DNA of 64,000 nt from Corynebacterium pseudodiphtheriticum DSM 44287 (lineage in GTDB: Bacteria; Actinomycetota; Actinomycetes; Mycobacteriales; Mycobacteriaceae), in contig NZ_JIAH01000002.1 in assembly GCF_000688415.1 (NCBI RefSeq), forward strand, positions 1 to 64,000, read 5' to 3'. Both the position numbers and the translations under genes were made by a program. Shown piece after piece: positions 25,260 to 33,554 of this stretch. Each line of letters opens with the position of its first letter. Within the stretch, counting starts at the first letter, position 1. The notes under the pieces are model-generated. The model worked only from the letters and a program-made list of their open reading frames with translations. It was not told the DNA's origin and made no database searches.

Positions 25260-27825
25260 GGAGCATTCCCAGTGCTGTTTCCAGTTTTTCTGGCTGATCA
25301 AACCAGTATTCTTCGAGCAATGGCGCCAAGTCGGTGTCGATGATTTCTTGAAACCATCGTTGGGTCTTGTCGACGGCTGGCTCGGTGATTTTCGTGCGCG
25401 GTGTGACAAAGCTATGCCCGATGCAAAATGGCGGGCCAAGTGTGGGATCTTCACTGATGAGAGCGTTGACCTGTGTAATTTGATTCGCAATAGAGCGAAG
25501 TTCACCCGTATCGTGGCCTCGTTTTTCTGCAAATTCTAGCCAATTGCTTCCCAATTCTGGCTTGAGAGTCGCGAAGGAGAATCGTCGTCGCAATGCAATA
25601 TCAAGGCCAGCCAACGATCGGTCTGCTTGGTTCATAGTGCCGATGACATAGAAATTTTCCGGCAGGTGGAATGGGTCGTCATCATCTTGTGAATAGATTA
25701 AGCGTAGTGCGTTATCCGGGTTGCGTTTGTCAGCTTCCAGCAATGTCAGCATTTCGCCGAAGATTTGTGCTGGGTTACCACGATTTATTTCTTCAATGAT
25801 GAAGATATGCTTCTGCCCTGTATCTTCTTGGGCACGCTGGGCTGCCTTCATGAAAGCGCCATGTTGGAGTTCTAGCCGACCATCATGTGCTGGACGATAT
25901 CCCATGACAAAGTCTTCGTATGAGGTCGACGGGTGAAACTGTTGCGTAGTGATGTTCTCGTCGTTCTCTTTGCCGATCAAGGCATAAGCCAGCTTGCGGG
26001 CAAGCCAGGTTTTGCCGGTCCCCGGTGGGCCTTGCAGGATCAGGTTTTTCTTTTCGGACCATCGACGGAGCAGTTTTTGGATTTCTCTGTTTTCTAAAAA
26101 GGCACCTTCAGCGCGAATATTTTCATAGGTATAAGACGCATCCTCAGTTTTATTCTCTTCATTAGTTAATTCCGCCGAAGGATCGGATTCAGGCATTTCG
26201 GAAGGTCCAGTGGTGTAGGCTGCGGCAGACAATTCCGCAAAGTTATCCGGTGTATCTTCCGACTCAGTCATCCAGGCTTGGACTTGTTCCAGAGCCTCTA
26301 AGTAAGACTGGCCGTCTCGCACTTGGTTGGTGAATCCAGGACCAAGCACATTTGGGGAATTCAAATAGTTTCGTGTTCTGCTATCGAGGGTTAAGAAGGT
26401 TCCAGGGCGGAACCAGTAAAGGCCCATCGTATAGGCGTTGATGCTGTGACCATCGGTGGTTAAATCAAATGCTTTGATGAACTCTCTACGGCTGCTGGAT
26501 TCCTCGTAATGTATGCCAGCGAGGAACAAATCCCATGCGGCGTTATAAAATTCCGGATTACCAATATCCGCTGGTTTTGATTCAAAGCGAGTGCTTAGAT
26601 TGTTGCGCTCAGGAACACCATCAAATCCTGTCGGTACGGGAGCATCAATGCCAAAAGTGTCTTTATAAACCTTGCAGATCGCAATTTTATTTGCGACTGT
26701 GATCTGCCGGTTAATAATGGCGAGAACAGTAAATGGATCAATGTCTGTTGCTTCACGACGCTCACCGTCGACGGTGGGGAGCGTCCATAAGTTCTTGAAG
26801 AGAGAAGGGCGATCTGAGCTTTCTGCAGCTTCGGTTAGCCGCTTAACTAGGGAAGCACGGTCATTGCGGTAATTCCCAAGTTTGGTTCCTAGTTCTTCAA
26901 AGAACTCATCCCAGTCAAGGATTGCTACTGAATTTTGCGTGAGATCTGATTCTCGCTCAGGGTCACCATCACCGTCTAAAACTTGTTGAAAGCGATCAGC
27001 GGCATCATTTCGGGTGATTTTGAAGAAAGTCAGGCCGCCTCTGAGCGAATTCCTCAAGTCTCGGCCCAATTCTTCCCGGGTGATCCACTCATCATTCCAC
27101 TCAACCGGCAGTTTATTTTGTGCTTCGGGGTCAGACTCGTTGGGGTCAAAGTATGCTTTACCAGTAACGGTTCCCACATAAAGTCGACCTTGTTGAAGCT
27201 TGCTGGGCATGACGACGGTATCGCCGGGCTCGATCTCATTGCGGAAGCGAATATATTGATTAGCCTGGGAGATAATTGATTTAGGGGGAAGTGCTGGGCT
27301 TAATTCTTCGATAGCTGATTTTACGCTCTCGATAGTTGATGCTTGCGCTGCTGCAGCTCCAAAATTCATCCCAGGCAAAACAGCGGATTCGTCGAGAGAA
27401 CGTTCCTCCCGTTCACCATTGCTACCGGTTCTCAGCACCCACACAAAGCGAGGATTTTGTTTGTTGACCTTCTTCCATTGATAGTACTGTTCGCGTAATT
27501 TTCTACGCTGTTTTTGATTTAAGGGGTAGGTATTCTGCGCGGCCCATTGAGTACCATCATCCGTAATTCTGGTTATTCCGTGTGCAATCTCGGTTAAGAG
27601 CCCCATCCGTCGGCTATAACCTATGGCCCGCACGATGCGACGGTCAATAAGGGTTTTCCCTTGTTGTGGCTCTAAACGGGTTTCTTCCGGGAAGTCTCGT
27701 TCGAGAATGGGCTTCACGACAGCAAAGTATTCTTTGCGGCGGCGTGGTTTACCGTCGCTAGCTGCTTGTAACAGTAATGGGACAATGTCATCCCAGGACA
27801 TTGGTGAAGAACTATCAGGGGACAC
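25246..27825 (-). CDS. mcrB: McrB, GTPase subunit of McrBC restriction system
   Basis: An 859-residue AAA+ GTP-dependent motor. The N-terminal part (1-100) is winged-helix-like; residues 180-270 resemble a PUA/EVE-type modified-base reader (GDTVVMPSKL, YVGTVTGKAYF). Walker A GPPGTGKT is at 599-606, the Walker B-like IFIIEEINRGNP at 674-685, and the McrB hallmark MNQADRS at 731-737, followed by arginine-finger-like ALRRRF. It is much longer at the N-terminus than E. coli McrB (about 460 residues), so the modified-base specificity probably differs. GTG 27825 follows TTAGGAG. It lies 34 nt after the MmeI-like gene. Confidence 0.9.
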   Translation of the reverse strand: MSPDSSSPMSWDDIVPLLLQAASDGKPRRRKEYFAVVKPILERDFPEETRLEPQQGKTLIDRRIVRAIGYSRRMGLLTEIAHGITRITDDGTQWAAQNTYPLNQKQRRKLREQYYQWKKVNKQNPRFVWVLRTGSNGEREERSLDESAVLPGMNFGAAAAQASTIESVKSAIEELSPALPPKSIISQANQYIRFRNEIEPGDTVVMPSKLQQGRLYVGTVTGKAYFDPNESDPEAQNKLPVEWNDEWITREELGRDLRNSLRGGLTFFKITRNDAADRFQQVLDGDGDPERESDLTQNSVAILDWDEFFEELGTKLGNYRNDRASLVKRLTEAAESSDRPSLFKNLWTLPTVDGERREATDIDPFTVLAIINRQITVANKIAICKVYKDTFGIDAPVPTGFDGVPERNNLSTRFESKPADIGNPEFYNAAWDLFLAGIHYEESSSRREFIKAFDLTTDGHSINAYTMGLYWFRPGTFLTLDSRTRNYLNSPNVLGPGFTNQVRDGQSYLEALEQVQAWMTESEDTPDNFAELSAAAYTTGPSEMPESDPSAELTNEENKTEDASYTYENIRAEGAFLENREIQKLLRRWSEKKNLILQGPPGTGKTWLARKLAYALIGKENDENITTQQFHPSTSYEDFVMGYRPAHDGRLELQHGAFMKAAQRAQEDTGQKHIFIIEEINRGNPAQIFGEMLTLLEADKRNPDNALRLIYSQDDDDPFHLPENFYVIGTMNQADRSLAGLDIALRRRFSFATLKPELGSNWLEFAEKRGHDTGELRSIANQITQVNALISEDPTLGPPFCIGHSFVTPRTKITEPAVDKTQRWFQEIIDTDLAPLLEEYWFDQPEKLETALGMLHGSQ

Positions 27826-27859
27826 GAATTGCTCCTAAAGGAATTGGCGACCGACCGTC

Positions 27860-30718
27860 TTAGCTAGCCAGTTTCGAATAGTTTTCAAATAGCAGCTCTT
27901 GCCGTTGTCGCTCTGAAGTAAGTTTTCGGGGTGCACCGAATGCTTTATCGACTTCCTTGTCGAGGGCGTCGTGGGCCTTAAGTAAAGCCGGATCCATGGC
28001 GAGCGGGTTGTAGTGATCTGCAAGTGATCTTTCAGGATGAAGTTCACGTGCTTCGAGGATTTTCTGGCCGGCTGCAATGATTCGTTCTTTACTAGTGCTG
28101 TCGAGTTCTGGCACTGGAAAAGTGTTCCAAGTCAATGTACTTGAGAAACGTAAATCTGATTTCAAGCGGCCACCGACCGTTTGCTGCCAGGTTATAAACA
28201 TTGAGGATGAGATGAGTGCAAAGCTAAGCCCAGTAGGGTCTTCAACAGTAAAGGCGCTATCGCTCGTTATCGTGTCCGCAGAAAATTGCGCTGCAGTAAA
28301 GAATCGGCGATTTTCGCTTACAACCCGCGGGATGCACAGATAGTCAACAGTTGGGCGCTTCGAATTTGGGCGAAAGAGGTGTGGAATGGTTCGTAGCTTG
28401 TATGCATCGCCACTTGGAGAACTTGATTCACGAAAGTCACGACAGCCTGTGACTCGTTCATAAAGCAATTTAGACTGTTGAAGATCGGAAGGGTCAAAGT
28501 TTTCATCGTCCATCCACAAGCACCAACGGTCTAAACCACGAATAAGTTCACGAGAGCCGCGGTAGGGACGTAAATACTTTGCAGCGACGGTGTCATTAAC
28601 GAATTCTGGATAGTTTTCAGCCTCGACGATCAAATGCCCACCATCTGTTGGTTGTGAGCCTCGTGTTGCAGGAGGAAGCTGGTTGTTAAGTGGTTGCATG
28701 CGTTTAGATATCAAGATATTCGGACCATCAACCAGATAAGCATTGATGGATTTCTCCACCGGAACGAGGACAGCTTCGCCACGAACGTCCGGGTAATCCC
28801 ACAGACGCGGCTTCACACTGGTGTTGCGGCTGAATCCTACGATCACACAATGCACCGCGGCCTTGCCTGGGGCCTCCGAATCCCAGCTAAACGTACGGTG
28901 GGCAAACTTGATGCGCCAGTGATCCCGGAAGATTGGGCCGAACAGTGCAGGAACCGGCTGGCCTTGTGTAATCGAGTTCGTAGTTACGTAGGCGAACTCG
29001 CCGTGGCGCGTCTGTAGTACGTTCAGTGCTTGCGCGTGCCAGCCAGTGACGTAATCCAGGTAGCCGTCGTAATCCTTGCCCCAGACACGCTTCATATCAG
29101 CCGTCTGTTCCTTAGTCTTGGTGTACTGCCCAATAAACGGTGGGTTACCAAAGATATAAGTCTGGCCACTAGTTTCTGGCAGGATCTCCGCCCAATCCAG
29201 CTGCAGAGCATTGCCGTGGTGAATGTGCGCGGTGATATTGATAGGCAAACGTTCCGGAGCTAGCCCGATGGCGTCGGCAAGCTCCCGGTTTGCCTGATGA
29301 TCCACCAAGAACATGGCAGTCTCGGCAATCTTCGCCGGCCACCAGTTGATCTCAAAACCATAGAACTGGTCAATGGAAAGCTTCTGCTCCCACGAAATAT
29401 CAAAAGTCATGCTGCCCGCGCTGCCCTCACGCTCACGGATAGCAACAATCATCTCCGTCTCAATCTTGCGCAGCTCGCGGTAAGCCACAATCAGGAAGTT
29501 TCCGGAACCACAAGCAGGGTCGCAGTAGATGTTGTTCGCCAGGCTATCGCGGAACTCGCGCAGCTTCTTCACGCTCGTGGACTTCGAATTGATCAAACGG
29601 CGAGCCTCCGCGCGCAACTCATCCAGGAACAACGGCTCGATCGTCTTCAGAATATTCTTCTCACTGGTGTAATGCTCACCAGAATGCCGACGCGCTTCCT
29701 TCGATTTCACCAACTGGAACAAAGAACCGAAGATGGCGGGGCTTATTTGAGACCAATCGAACGAGCAAGCATCGACAAGCACTTGGTGCATCTGCTCATC
29801 GAAGTATTCCTTAGGCACATCACCAGCAAACAAACCACCGTTGACGTACGGGAACTTTGCCAAATGCTCCGGCAAACGACGCGGACGCTGCGACTCCGGC
29901 TTATTCAACACATCATTAAACAACGTGTTCAGATCACCAGAAAGCTCACCGACGCCATTAGCATTAATCACCAAATCCGCGAACAAACCCGGCTGCCACA
30001 GACCCGCATTATCGCCGAAGAGCAAAAACAGCAGCCGCGTCAGATACATTGAGGTTTGTTCGACGCGCTCGTCTTCATCCTCCGGATTCGTCGGAGCAGC
30101 ATCGCCGACTGCCTCATCCACATCATCGTCATTGAGCGCACGGAACAAATTCGCCATGATCTCCGAAGCCGCAATGGAGGCGCGCTCTTGCTCACGGTGG
30201 CTGACAGACTCGTAACCAGCCAGGAACATGAACTTCTCGGCATGATCCAGCAACTCATCCAAGCTGATGGTGACATCGAAACGTTCATCCTGTTCACCCA
30301 AGCGATTCAGTCGGATCTGCTCAAAATTCGTGCACATGATGTAGCGCGGCCACTGGTGCTCCTTGATGGTGCCACCACGCAGATAATCCAGCGCCTGCTG
30401 GTGGGCGGCATCCAGATCCACATCCAGCGACTTTGCCTCACCAATCAACTTGTTGGGCATAAAGAAATCAATACGGCCGTGCCCGCCGGTGCTGCTGCGC
30501 TTAGCAGTCTGCTCAAAAACATTGAGGTAGGTGGCATTAATACCGAAGCAAGAAAAGAAATCTGTCCAATATTGCTGCGCGTATTTCTGCTCCGTGCCGG
30601 ACTCATTGGTCTCGCGCCAGGCGGCGATTCGTTCTCGCCAGCGCACCACAAATTGTGAGAGGTTGTGGCGGATGGTTGAGCGTTCCAGGCGTTGCGTGGT
30701 GGATGTGGCGCGAGTCAT
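27860..30718 (-). CDS. MmeI-like type IIL restriction-modification enzyme (fused nuclease and N6-adenine methylase)
   Basis: A 952-residue single-chain enzyme that would methylate one DNA strand and cut at a fixed distance. The N-terminal nuclease motif is D84 then E94-A-K96 (GRIDFF, GEAKS), with MmeI-like spacing. A helical connector (to about 340) leads to the gamma-class methylase with the SAM motif DPACGSGNF (400-408) and catalytic NPPF (525-528). The target recognition domain follows (about 620-860) and a C-terminal helical bundle ends it. Length is normal (about 900-950). It is first in an operon with mcrB and mcrC. Its 5' end is duplicated at 31732-31833. The recognition sequence cannot be read. 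Confidence 0.88.
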   Translation of the reverse strand: MTRATSTTQRLERSTIRHNLSQFVVRWRERIAAWRETNESGTEQKYAQQYWTDFFSCFGINATYLNVFEQTAKRSSTGGHGRIDFFMPNKLIGEAKSLDVDLDAAHQQALDYLRGGTIKEHQWPRYIMCTNFEQIRLNRLGEQDERFDVTISLDELLDHAEKFMFLAGYESVSHREQERASIAASEIMANLFRALNDDDVDEAVGDAAPTNPEDEDERVEQTSMYLTRLLFLLFGDNAGLWQPGLFADLVINANGVGELSGDLNTLFNDVLNKPESQRPRRLPEHLAKFPYVNGGLFAGDVPKEYFDEQMHQVLVDACSFDWSQISPAIFGSLFQLVKSKEARRHSGEHYTSEKNILKTIEPLFLDELRAEARRLINSKSTSVKKLREFRDSLANNIYCDPACGSGNFLIVAYRELRKIETEMIVAIREREGSAGSMTFDISWEQKLSIDQFYGFEINWWPAKIAETAMFLVDHQANRELADAIGLAPERLPINITAHIHHGNALQLDWAEILPETSGQTYIFGNPPFIGQYTKTKEQTADMKRVWGKDYDGYLDYVTGWHAQALNVLQTRHGEFAYVTTNSITQGQPVPALFGPIFRDHWRIKFAHRTFSWDSEAPGKAAVHCVIVGFSRNTSVKPRLWDYPDVRGEAVLVPVEKSINAYLVDGPNILISKRMQPLNNQLPPATRGSQPTDGGHLIVEAENYPEFVNDTVAAKYLRPYRGSRELIRGLDRWCLWMDDENFDPSDLQQSKLLYERVTGCRDFRESSSPSGDAYKLRTIPHLFRPNSKRPTVDYLCIPRVVSENRRFFTAAQFSADTITSDSAFTVEDPTGLSFALISSSMFITWQQTVGGRLKSDLRFSSTLTWNTFPVPELDSTSKERIIAAGQKILEARELHPERSLADHYNPLAMDPALLKAHDALDKEVDKAFGAPRKLTSERQRQELLFENYSKLAS

Positions 30719-30803
30719 TGCTCCATTATCGCAAAGCCGGTGGGGTAACGCAGGTTTAGCTCAGGTTAGGTGTGCTGTGAGCTGGCAGGGCCTGCGGCGT
30801 CGT
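30625..30803. repeat. 179-bp duplicated junction, left copy
   Basis: It matches 31740-31918 gap-free with about 17 mismatches (roughly 90% identity). It contains the first 31 codons and upstream region of the MmeI-like gene (through 30718) and, at 30766-30803, the last codons of a DUF2254-type protein (DDAAGPASSQHT-stop). So the whole DUF2254-MmeI junction was copied. Confidence 0.9.
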
Positions 30804-31156
30804 CAAGCAACACGTTAAAGACTTTCGTGGGGTGATCGGCAGTTTGTTGACATTGCAGCGGGCCATAGTCGCTGATCTCCAAGACCGCTCACGCAGTCAG
30901 CGCAATATCGCAGTGCAGCACCAGGTGGGCTAGGAACGCTACGAGTTCGACTCGTGCCTTCCGAGTTGCGCAACCTGTCCTTCTTCATGCTGGGCGAGCT
31001 GGGCGCATTGCCGAGCAATATGCCACGACACGCCCACCTGCGGGGCCATAGCTGGGCACGTGGGGTGCATCGAAAGGTTCTCTGCCAGAACGGTCTTCTA
31101 CGAGATGGACCACCTAATCCTTGGCATCCTGGGTAATCTTCTTGGGCAAGTTCGAA
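30804..31156. other. Non-coding filler between the two duplicated junctions
   Basis: No credible gene on either strand and no palindrome or hairpin of note. It probably consists of remains of older genes after deletion; I recognise no fragment with confidence. Confidence 0.4.
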
Positions 31157-31198
31157 GATTTTCCCATCTACTCAGACGGAACAAAACCTGGGGCGTTC
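31157..31198 (+). repeat. 42-bp direct repeat, left copy
   Basis: The stretch beginning GATTTTCCCATCTACTCAG and ending GGGGCGTTC recurs at 33333-33375 with a few substitutions and one extra base. The pair flanks the HTH gene, the MmeI fragment and the DUF2254 gene. It may be a fragment of a repeated insertion-sequence end. Confidence 0.8.
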
Positions 31199-31210
31199 AG
31201 CCGAACCTTG

Positions 31211-31702
31211 CTATTCCATTCCCGGCACTCCTTCTGGCATACGCCAAAGTTTTCTGCCGATAGGTGTGATTCTTGTTTCGGGTTTAATTTTGACGATGAA
31301 GTTTTCATCGCTTTCTGCACGCGGCACATACGCAAACCCTGGTGTAGTAATCAGTCCCGGTATAGCCGGATACCCTGGGTTGTAGTCGATTACACTGCCA
31401 AAGTGGTGAACCTTACGTAGAACCCCGATCACCTTCTTCACGGTGCCAAGGCTTACAGAATCTGTGTCCAGATTCCACAAACCAACAACCCTCAAAGCTT
31501 GGTAAAGATTGTTTTTGGTGAACTCTGGTTTGATCGGCCACGGAAAATTTTCGGTAACAATCGTTCGCAACGGCTGGTGACCAGCCTGCTTGGCCAGTTT
31601 GTGAATGTACTGTCGGGTCACCCCGTACTCGCGCGCTAGCTCTGTTTGGGTCATGCCCTGGGCAAGGCAGTACCTGACTGTTGCTGGGTCTATGATGCTC
31701 AT
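31211..31702 (-). CDS. Small helix-turn-helix protein, possibly phage-repressor-like
   Basis: A 163-residue protein. The N-terminal helix-turn-helix reads CLAQGMTQTELAREYGVTRQYIHKLAKQAG (about residues 12-41, in pieces AREYGVTRQYIHKL). The rest has no known catalytic motif; it contains short strands around DYNPGYPAIPG and GFAYVPRAESDENFIV. The layout recalls small actinophage immunity-repressor proteins, but only loosely. It is an orphan between two copies of a duplicated junction, so it probably arrived with the rearrangement. The start is ATG 31702. Confidence 0.6.
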   Translation of the reverse strand: MSIIDPATVRYCLAQGMTQTELAREYGVTRQYIHKLAKQAGHQPLRTIVTENFPWPIKPEFTKNNLYQALRVVGLWNLDTDSVSLGTVKKVIGVLRKVHHFGSVIDYNPGYPAIPGLITTPGFAYVPRAESDENFIVKIKPETRITPIGRKLWRMPEGVPGME

Positions 31703-31731
31703 GTCTCTTCTTCTTAGTTTAGTCTGTGCGC

Positions 31732-31833
31732 TTAGTCGTCGATTCGTTCGCGCCAGCGCACTACAAACTGCGAAAGATTGTGGCGGATTGTTGAGCGTTC
31801 TAGGCGTTGCGTGGTGGATGTGGCGCGAGTCAT
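31732..31833 (-). pseudogene. 5' fragment of a second MmeI-like gene
   Basis: From ATG 31833 the reading frame gives MTRATSTTQRLERSTIRHNL and then SQFVVRWRERIDD before a stop at 31732. The first 31 residues equal those of the intact enzyme at 30718. The rest of the gene is gone. The upstream leader is also duplicated. The DNA at the junction ends abruptly where homology to the left copy ends (31740). Confidence 0.85.
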
Positions 31834-31918
31834 TACTCCATTATCGCAAAGCCGGTGGGGTGGCGCAGGTTTAGTGCAGATTAGGTGTGCTGTGAACCGG
31901 CAGGGGCTGCGGCGTCGT
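31740..31918. repeat. 179-bp duplicated junction, right copy
   Basis: The copy joined to the intact DUF2254 gene; see 30625-30803. It spans the MmeI 5' fragment, the intergenic leader and the last 38 bp of DUF2254. Confidence 0.9.
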
Positions 31919-33197
31919 AAAAATTGGTCTGTGCGTGTTCACGGAGCAGCTGCATATCGCGTGCACTGAGCTGGTCCTGGGCTTCTTCCAGGATGGTGGC
32001 GACGTGCCGCTCCGCGCGCTTGGCAATCTCCGGGTCCTGTGCATTGACGCGAATGTGATGGGCCAGATCTATGAGAGCCTCTGCCACAATTCGGAAGCCC
32101 AGGGCATGCGGGCGCACGTGGTCAAATGGCATATCGACGATCTCCCGGATAGTCACCGGGCGCAGGTACACGCGGGGTGCGCCGGCGTCGTCAAGCAGCA
32201 CATTCGCGTCCTCGCTCCGGCTGACCGCTGTGACAATGCCCGGGGTGATCTGCTGGAACACCGTGATCGCGGTATAAGGATCATCCGTGCCACCCGCCAT
32301 CGCACGCAAAGCCAACTCCACCAACTGCTGCTGCGCAAAACGCAAATCCTGCTCCGTGGTGCGGGAAGTACTGAGATGCAGGTGATCGCGCAAGGCCTTG
32401 GCGACGGCGTCGGCACGCTGTTCCGGCCACACCTGAGCCAGCGGCGCACCTTCCACCACGTGATCGCCCGGGCGTGCCAACAGGCTGACGTTCACGTTGC
32501 AGCTTTCGGCATCACGACGCAACATGTCGTAATCGATGCGAGTCAAAAACCCACTCTGGTGCGCGGCAACCAGCCCGCCGCCTTCCGTGGGCGCCGGGAA
32601 GCACTCGACACCGTCGTCGTCTGGATCATGCCAGGTGCTTTTAATCGTGCGTTCAAAATCCTTACACGCCTGGGTGCTGATAGTTTCGATCTGCACCGAA
32701 CTGGCGATGTGGTGGATAAACCAGACAAAAACAAAAACATCGATAACGCCGAAAACAATCGCGGCATTAACCGCCATGTGCGGGATGAAGGACTCGCCAT
32801 CACCGTCATCAGCGGACTTGATGGTGCGCAACACCAGCAACGTATAAACAAACGTTGCGGTGAGAACCCCCAGCACAATTTGGTTATTGCGGTTGCGCAT
32901 AAAATTGCGCACCAAACGAGGGCCATACGTCGTCGACGCAGTACTGATCACCGAAATGGTGATGGAAAAGGCCGTACCCGCCACACCCAGGAACGCGGCG
33001 ACGGCAGAAAGCAGCGAACGCGCACCGTCGGCACCCGTGGCGAACAACAGATCATGCAGGAAACCCGGCAGCTCATAGTCAATGTGGTCCAAGCTGACGA
33101 GCATCTGCGAAAGAACAATGGCGGCCATGACAAACAAAGCCGGGACGAACCAGAACTGTTCCGGGATCGTGCGTACAAATGCCAGTATTTTACCCAC
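31881..33197 (-). CDS. DUF2254 membrane protein
   Basis: A 438-residue protein with four membrane segments in the first 190 residues (FVPALFVMAAIVLSQML, LLSAVAAFLGVAGTAFSITI, IVLGVLTATFVYTLLVL, AAIVFGVIDVFVFVWFI) and a soluble C-terminal half. The SVISTASTTYGPRLVRNFM stretch is typical of DUF2254. Function is unknown. The GTG at 33197 follows AAAAGG weakly. A remnant of a second copy's last 12 codons lies at 30766-30803. It lies upstream of the defence operon on the same strand. Confidence 0.82.
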   Translation of the reverse strand: MGKILAFVRTIPEQFWFVPALFVMAAIVLSQMLVSLDHIDYELPGFLHDLLFATGADGARSLLSAVAAFLGVAGTAFSITISVISTASTTYGPRLVRNFMRNRNNQIVLGVLTATFVYTLLVLRTIKSADDGDGESFIPHMAVNAAIVFGVIDVFVFVWFIHHIASSVQIETISTQACKDFERTIKSTWHDPDDDGVECFPAPTEGGGLVAAHQSGFLTRIDYDMLRRDAESCNVNVSLLARPGDHVVEGAPLAQVWPEQRADAVAKALRDHLHLSTSRTTEQDLRFAQQQLVELALRAMAGGTDDPYTAITVFQQITPGIVTAVSRSEDANVLLDDAGAPRVYLRPVTIREIVDMPFDHVRPHALGFRIVAEALIDLAHHIRVNAQDPEIAKRAERHVATILEEAQDQLSARDMQLLREHAQTNFYDAAAPAGSQHT

Positions 33198-33332
33198 TCG
33201 TCAAGGCCTTTTCTTTGGTTGTTATCTGGTCTGTTTTCCCGCCTGGCCGTGCATTTTCGGCGATAACGTCTGCTGCTGGGAAGACGGTACGGGCTTTCGC
33301 AGCATCCTCAGTTTCTTTTCAGCATGATACGG

Positions 33333-33375
33333 GATCTTCCCGTCTACTCAGATGGAACAAAACCTGGGGCGCTTC
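33333..33375 (+). repeat. 42-bp direct repeat, right copy
   Basis: The stretch beginning GATCTTCCCGTCTACTCAG and ending GGGGCGCTTC pairs with 31157-31198, in the same orientation. Confidence 0.8.
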
Positions 33376-33404
33376 ACCCCTAGAAACGACCGAAGAAAAA
33401 TGAG

Positions 33405-33444
33405 GACCGGCCCTGGACTGCTACGAAGAGCAGCGGAACCGGTC
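33405..33444 (-). terminator. Terminator of the Xaa-Pro peptidase gene
   Basis: Arms GACCGG and CCGGTC enclose an inner stem CTGCT/AGCAG. On the reverse strand it is followed by CATTTTTC. It lies 110 nt past the stop of the peptidase gene. A relative is at 20088-20131. Confidence 0.65.
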
Positions 33445-33554
33445 TTGATAGTACAAGCCTATGTGATCGAGTCGTGCTTAAGCAACGGCCCCGAGATCAA
33501 ACTGAGCTTCAAGACTTTCCCGGGGCATAGATTCAGCTCGCGAAAGCTCGAGAA

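Larger units (their letters stand above)
33198..33554. other. 357-bp intergenic region with repeats and a terminator
   Basis: No gene seen. It holds the promoter region of DUF2254 (left end), the right copy of the 42-bp repeat (33333-33375) and the terminator hairpin at 33405-33444. Confidence 0.6.

Noticed and set aside
25260-25532. Longer mcrC reading from 25532
   Set aside because: It overlaps the mcrB 3' end completely and does not match McrC.
29297-30052. Plus-strand frame opposite the MmeI-like gene
   Set aside because: Antisense shadow of the methylase region.
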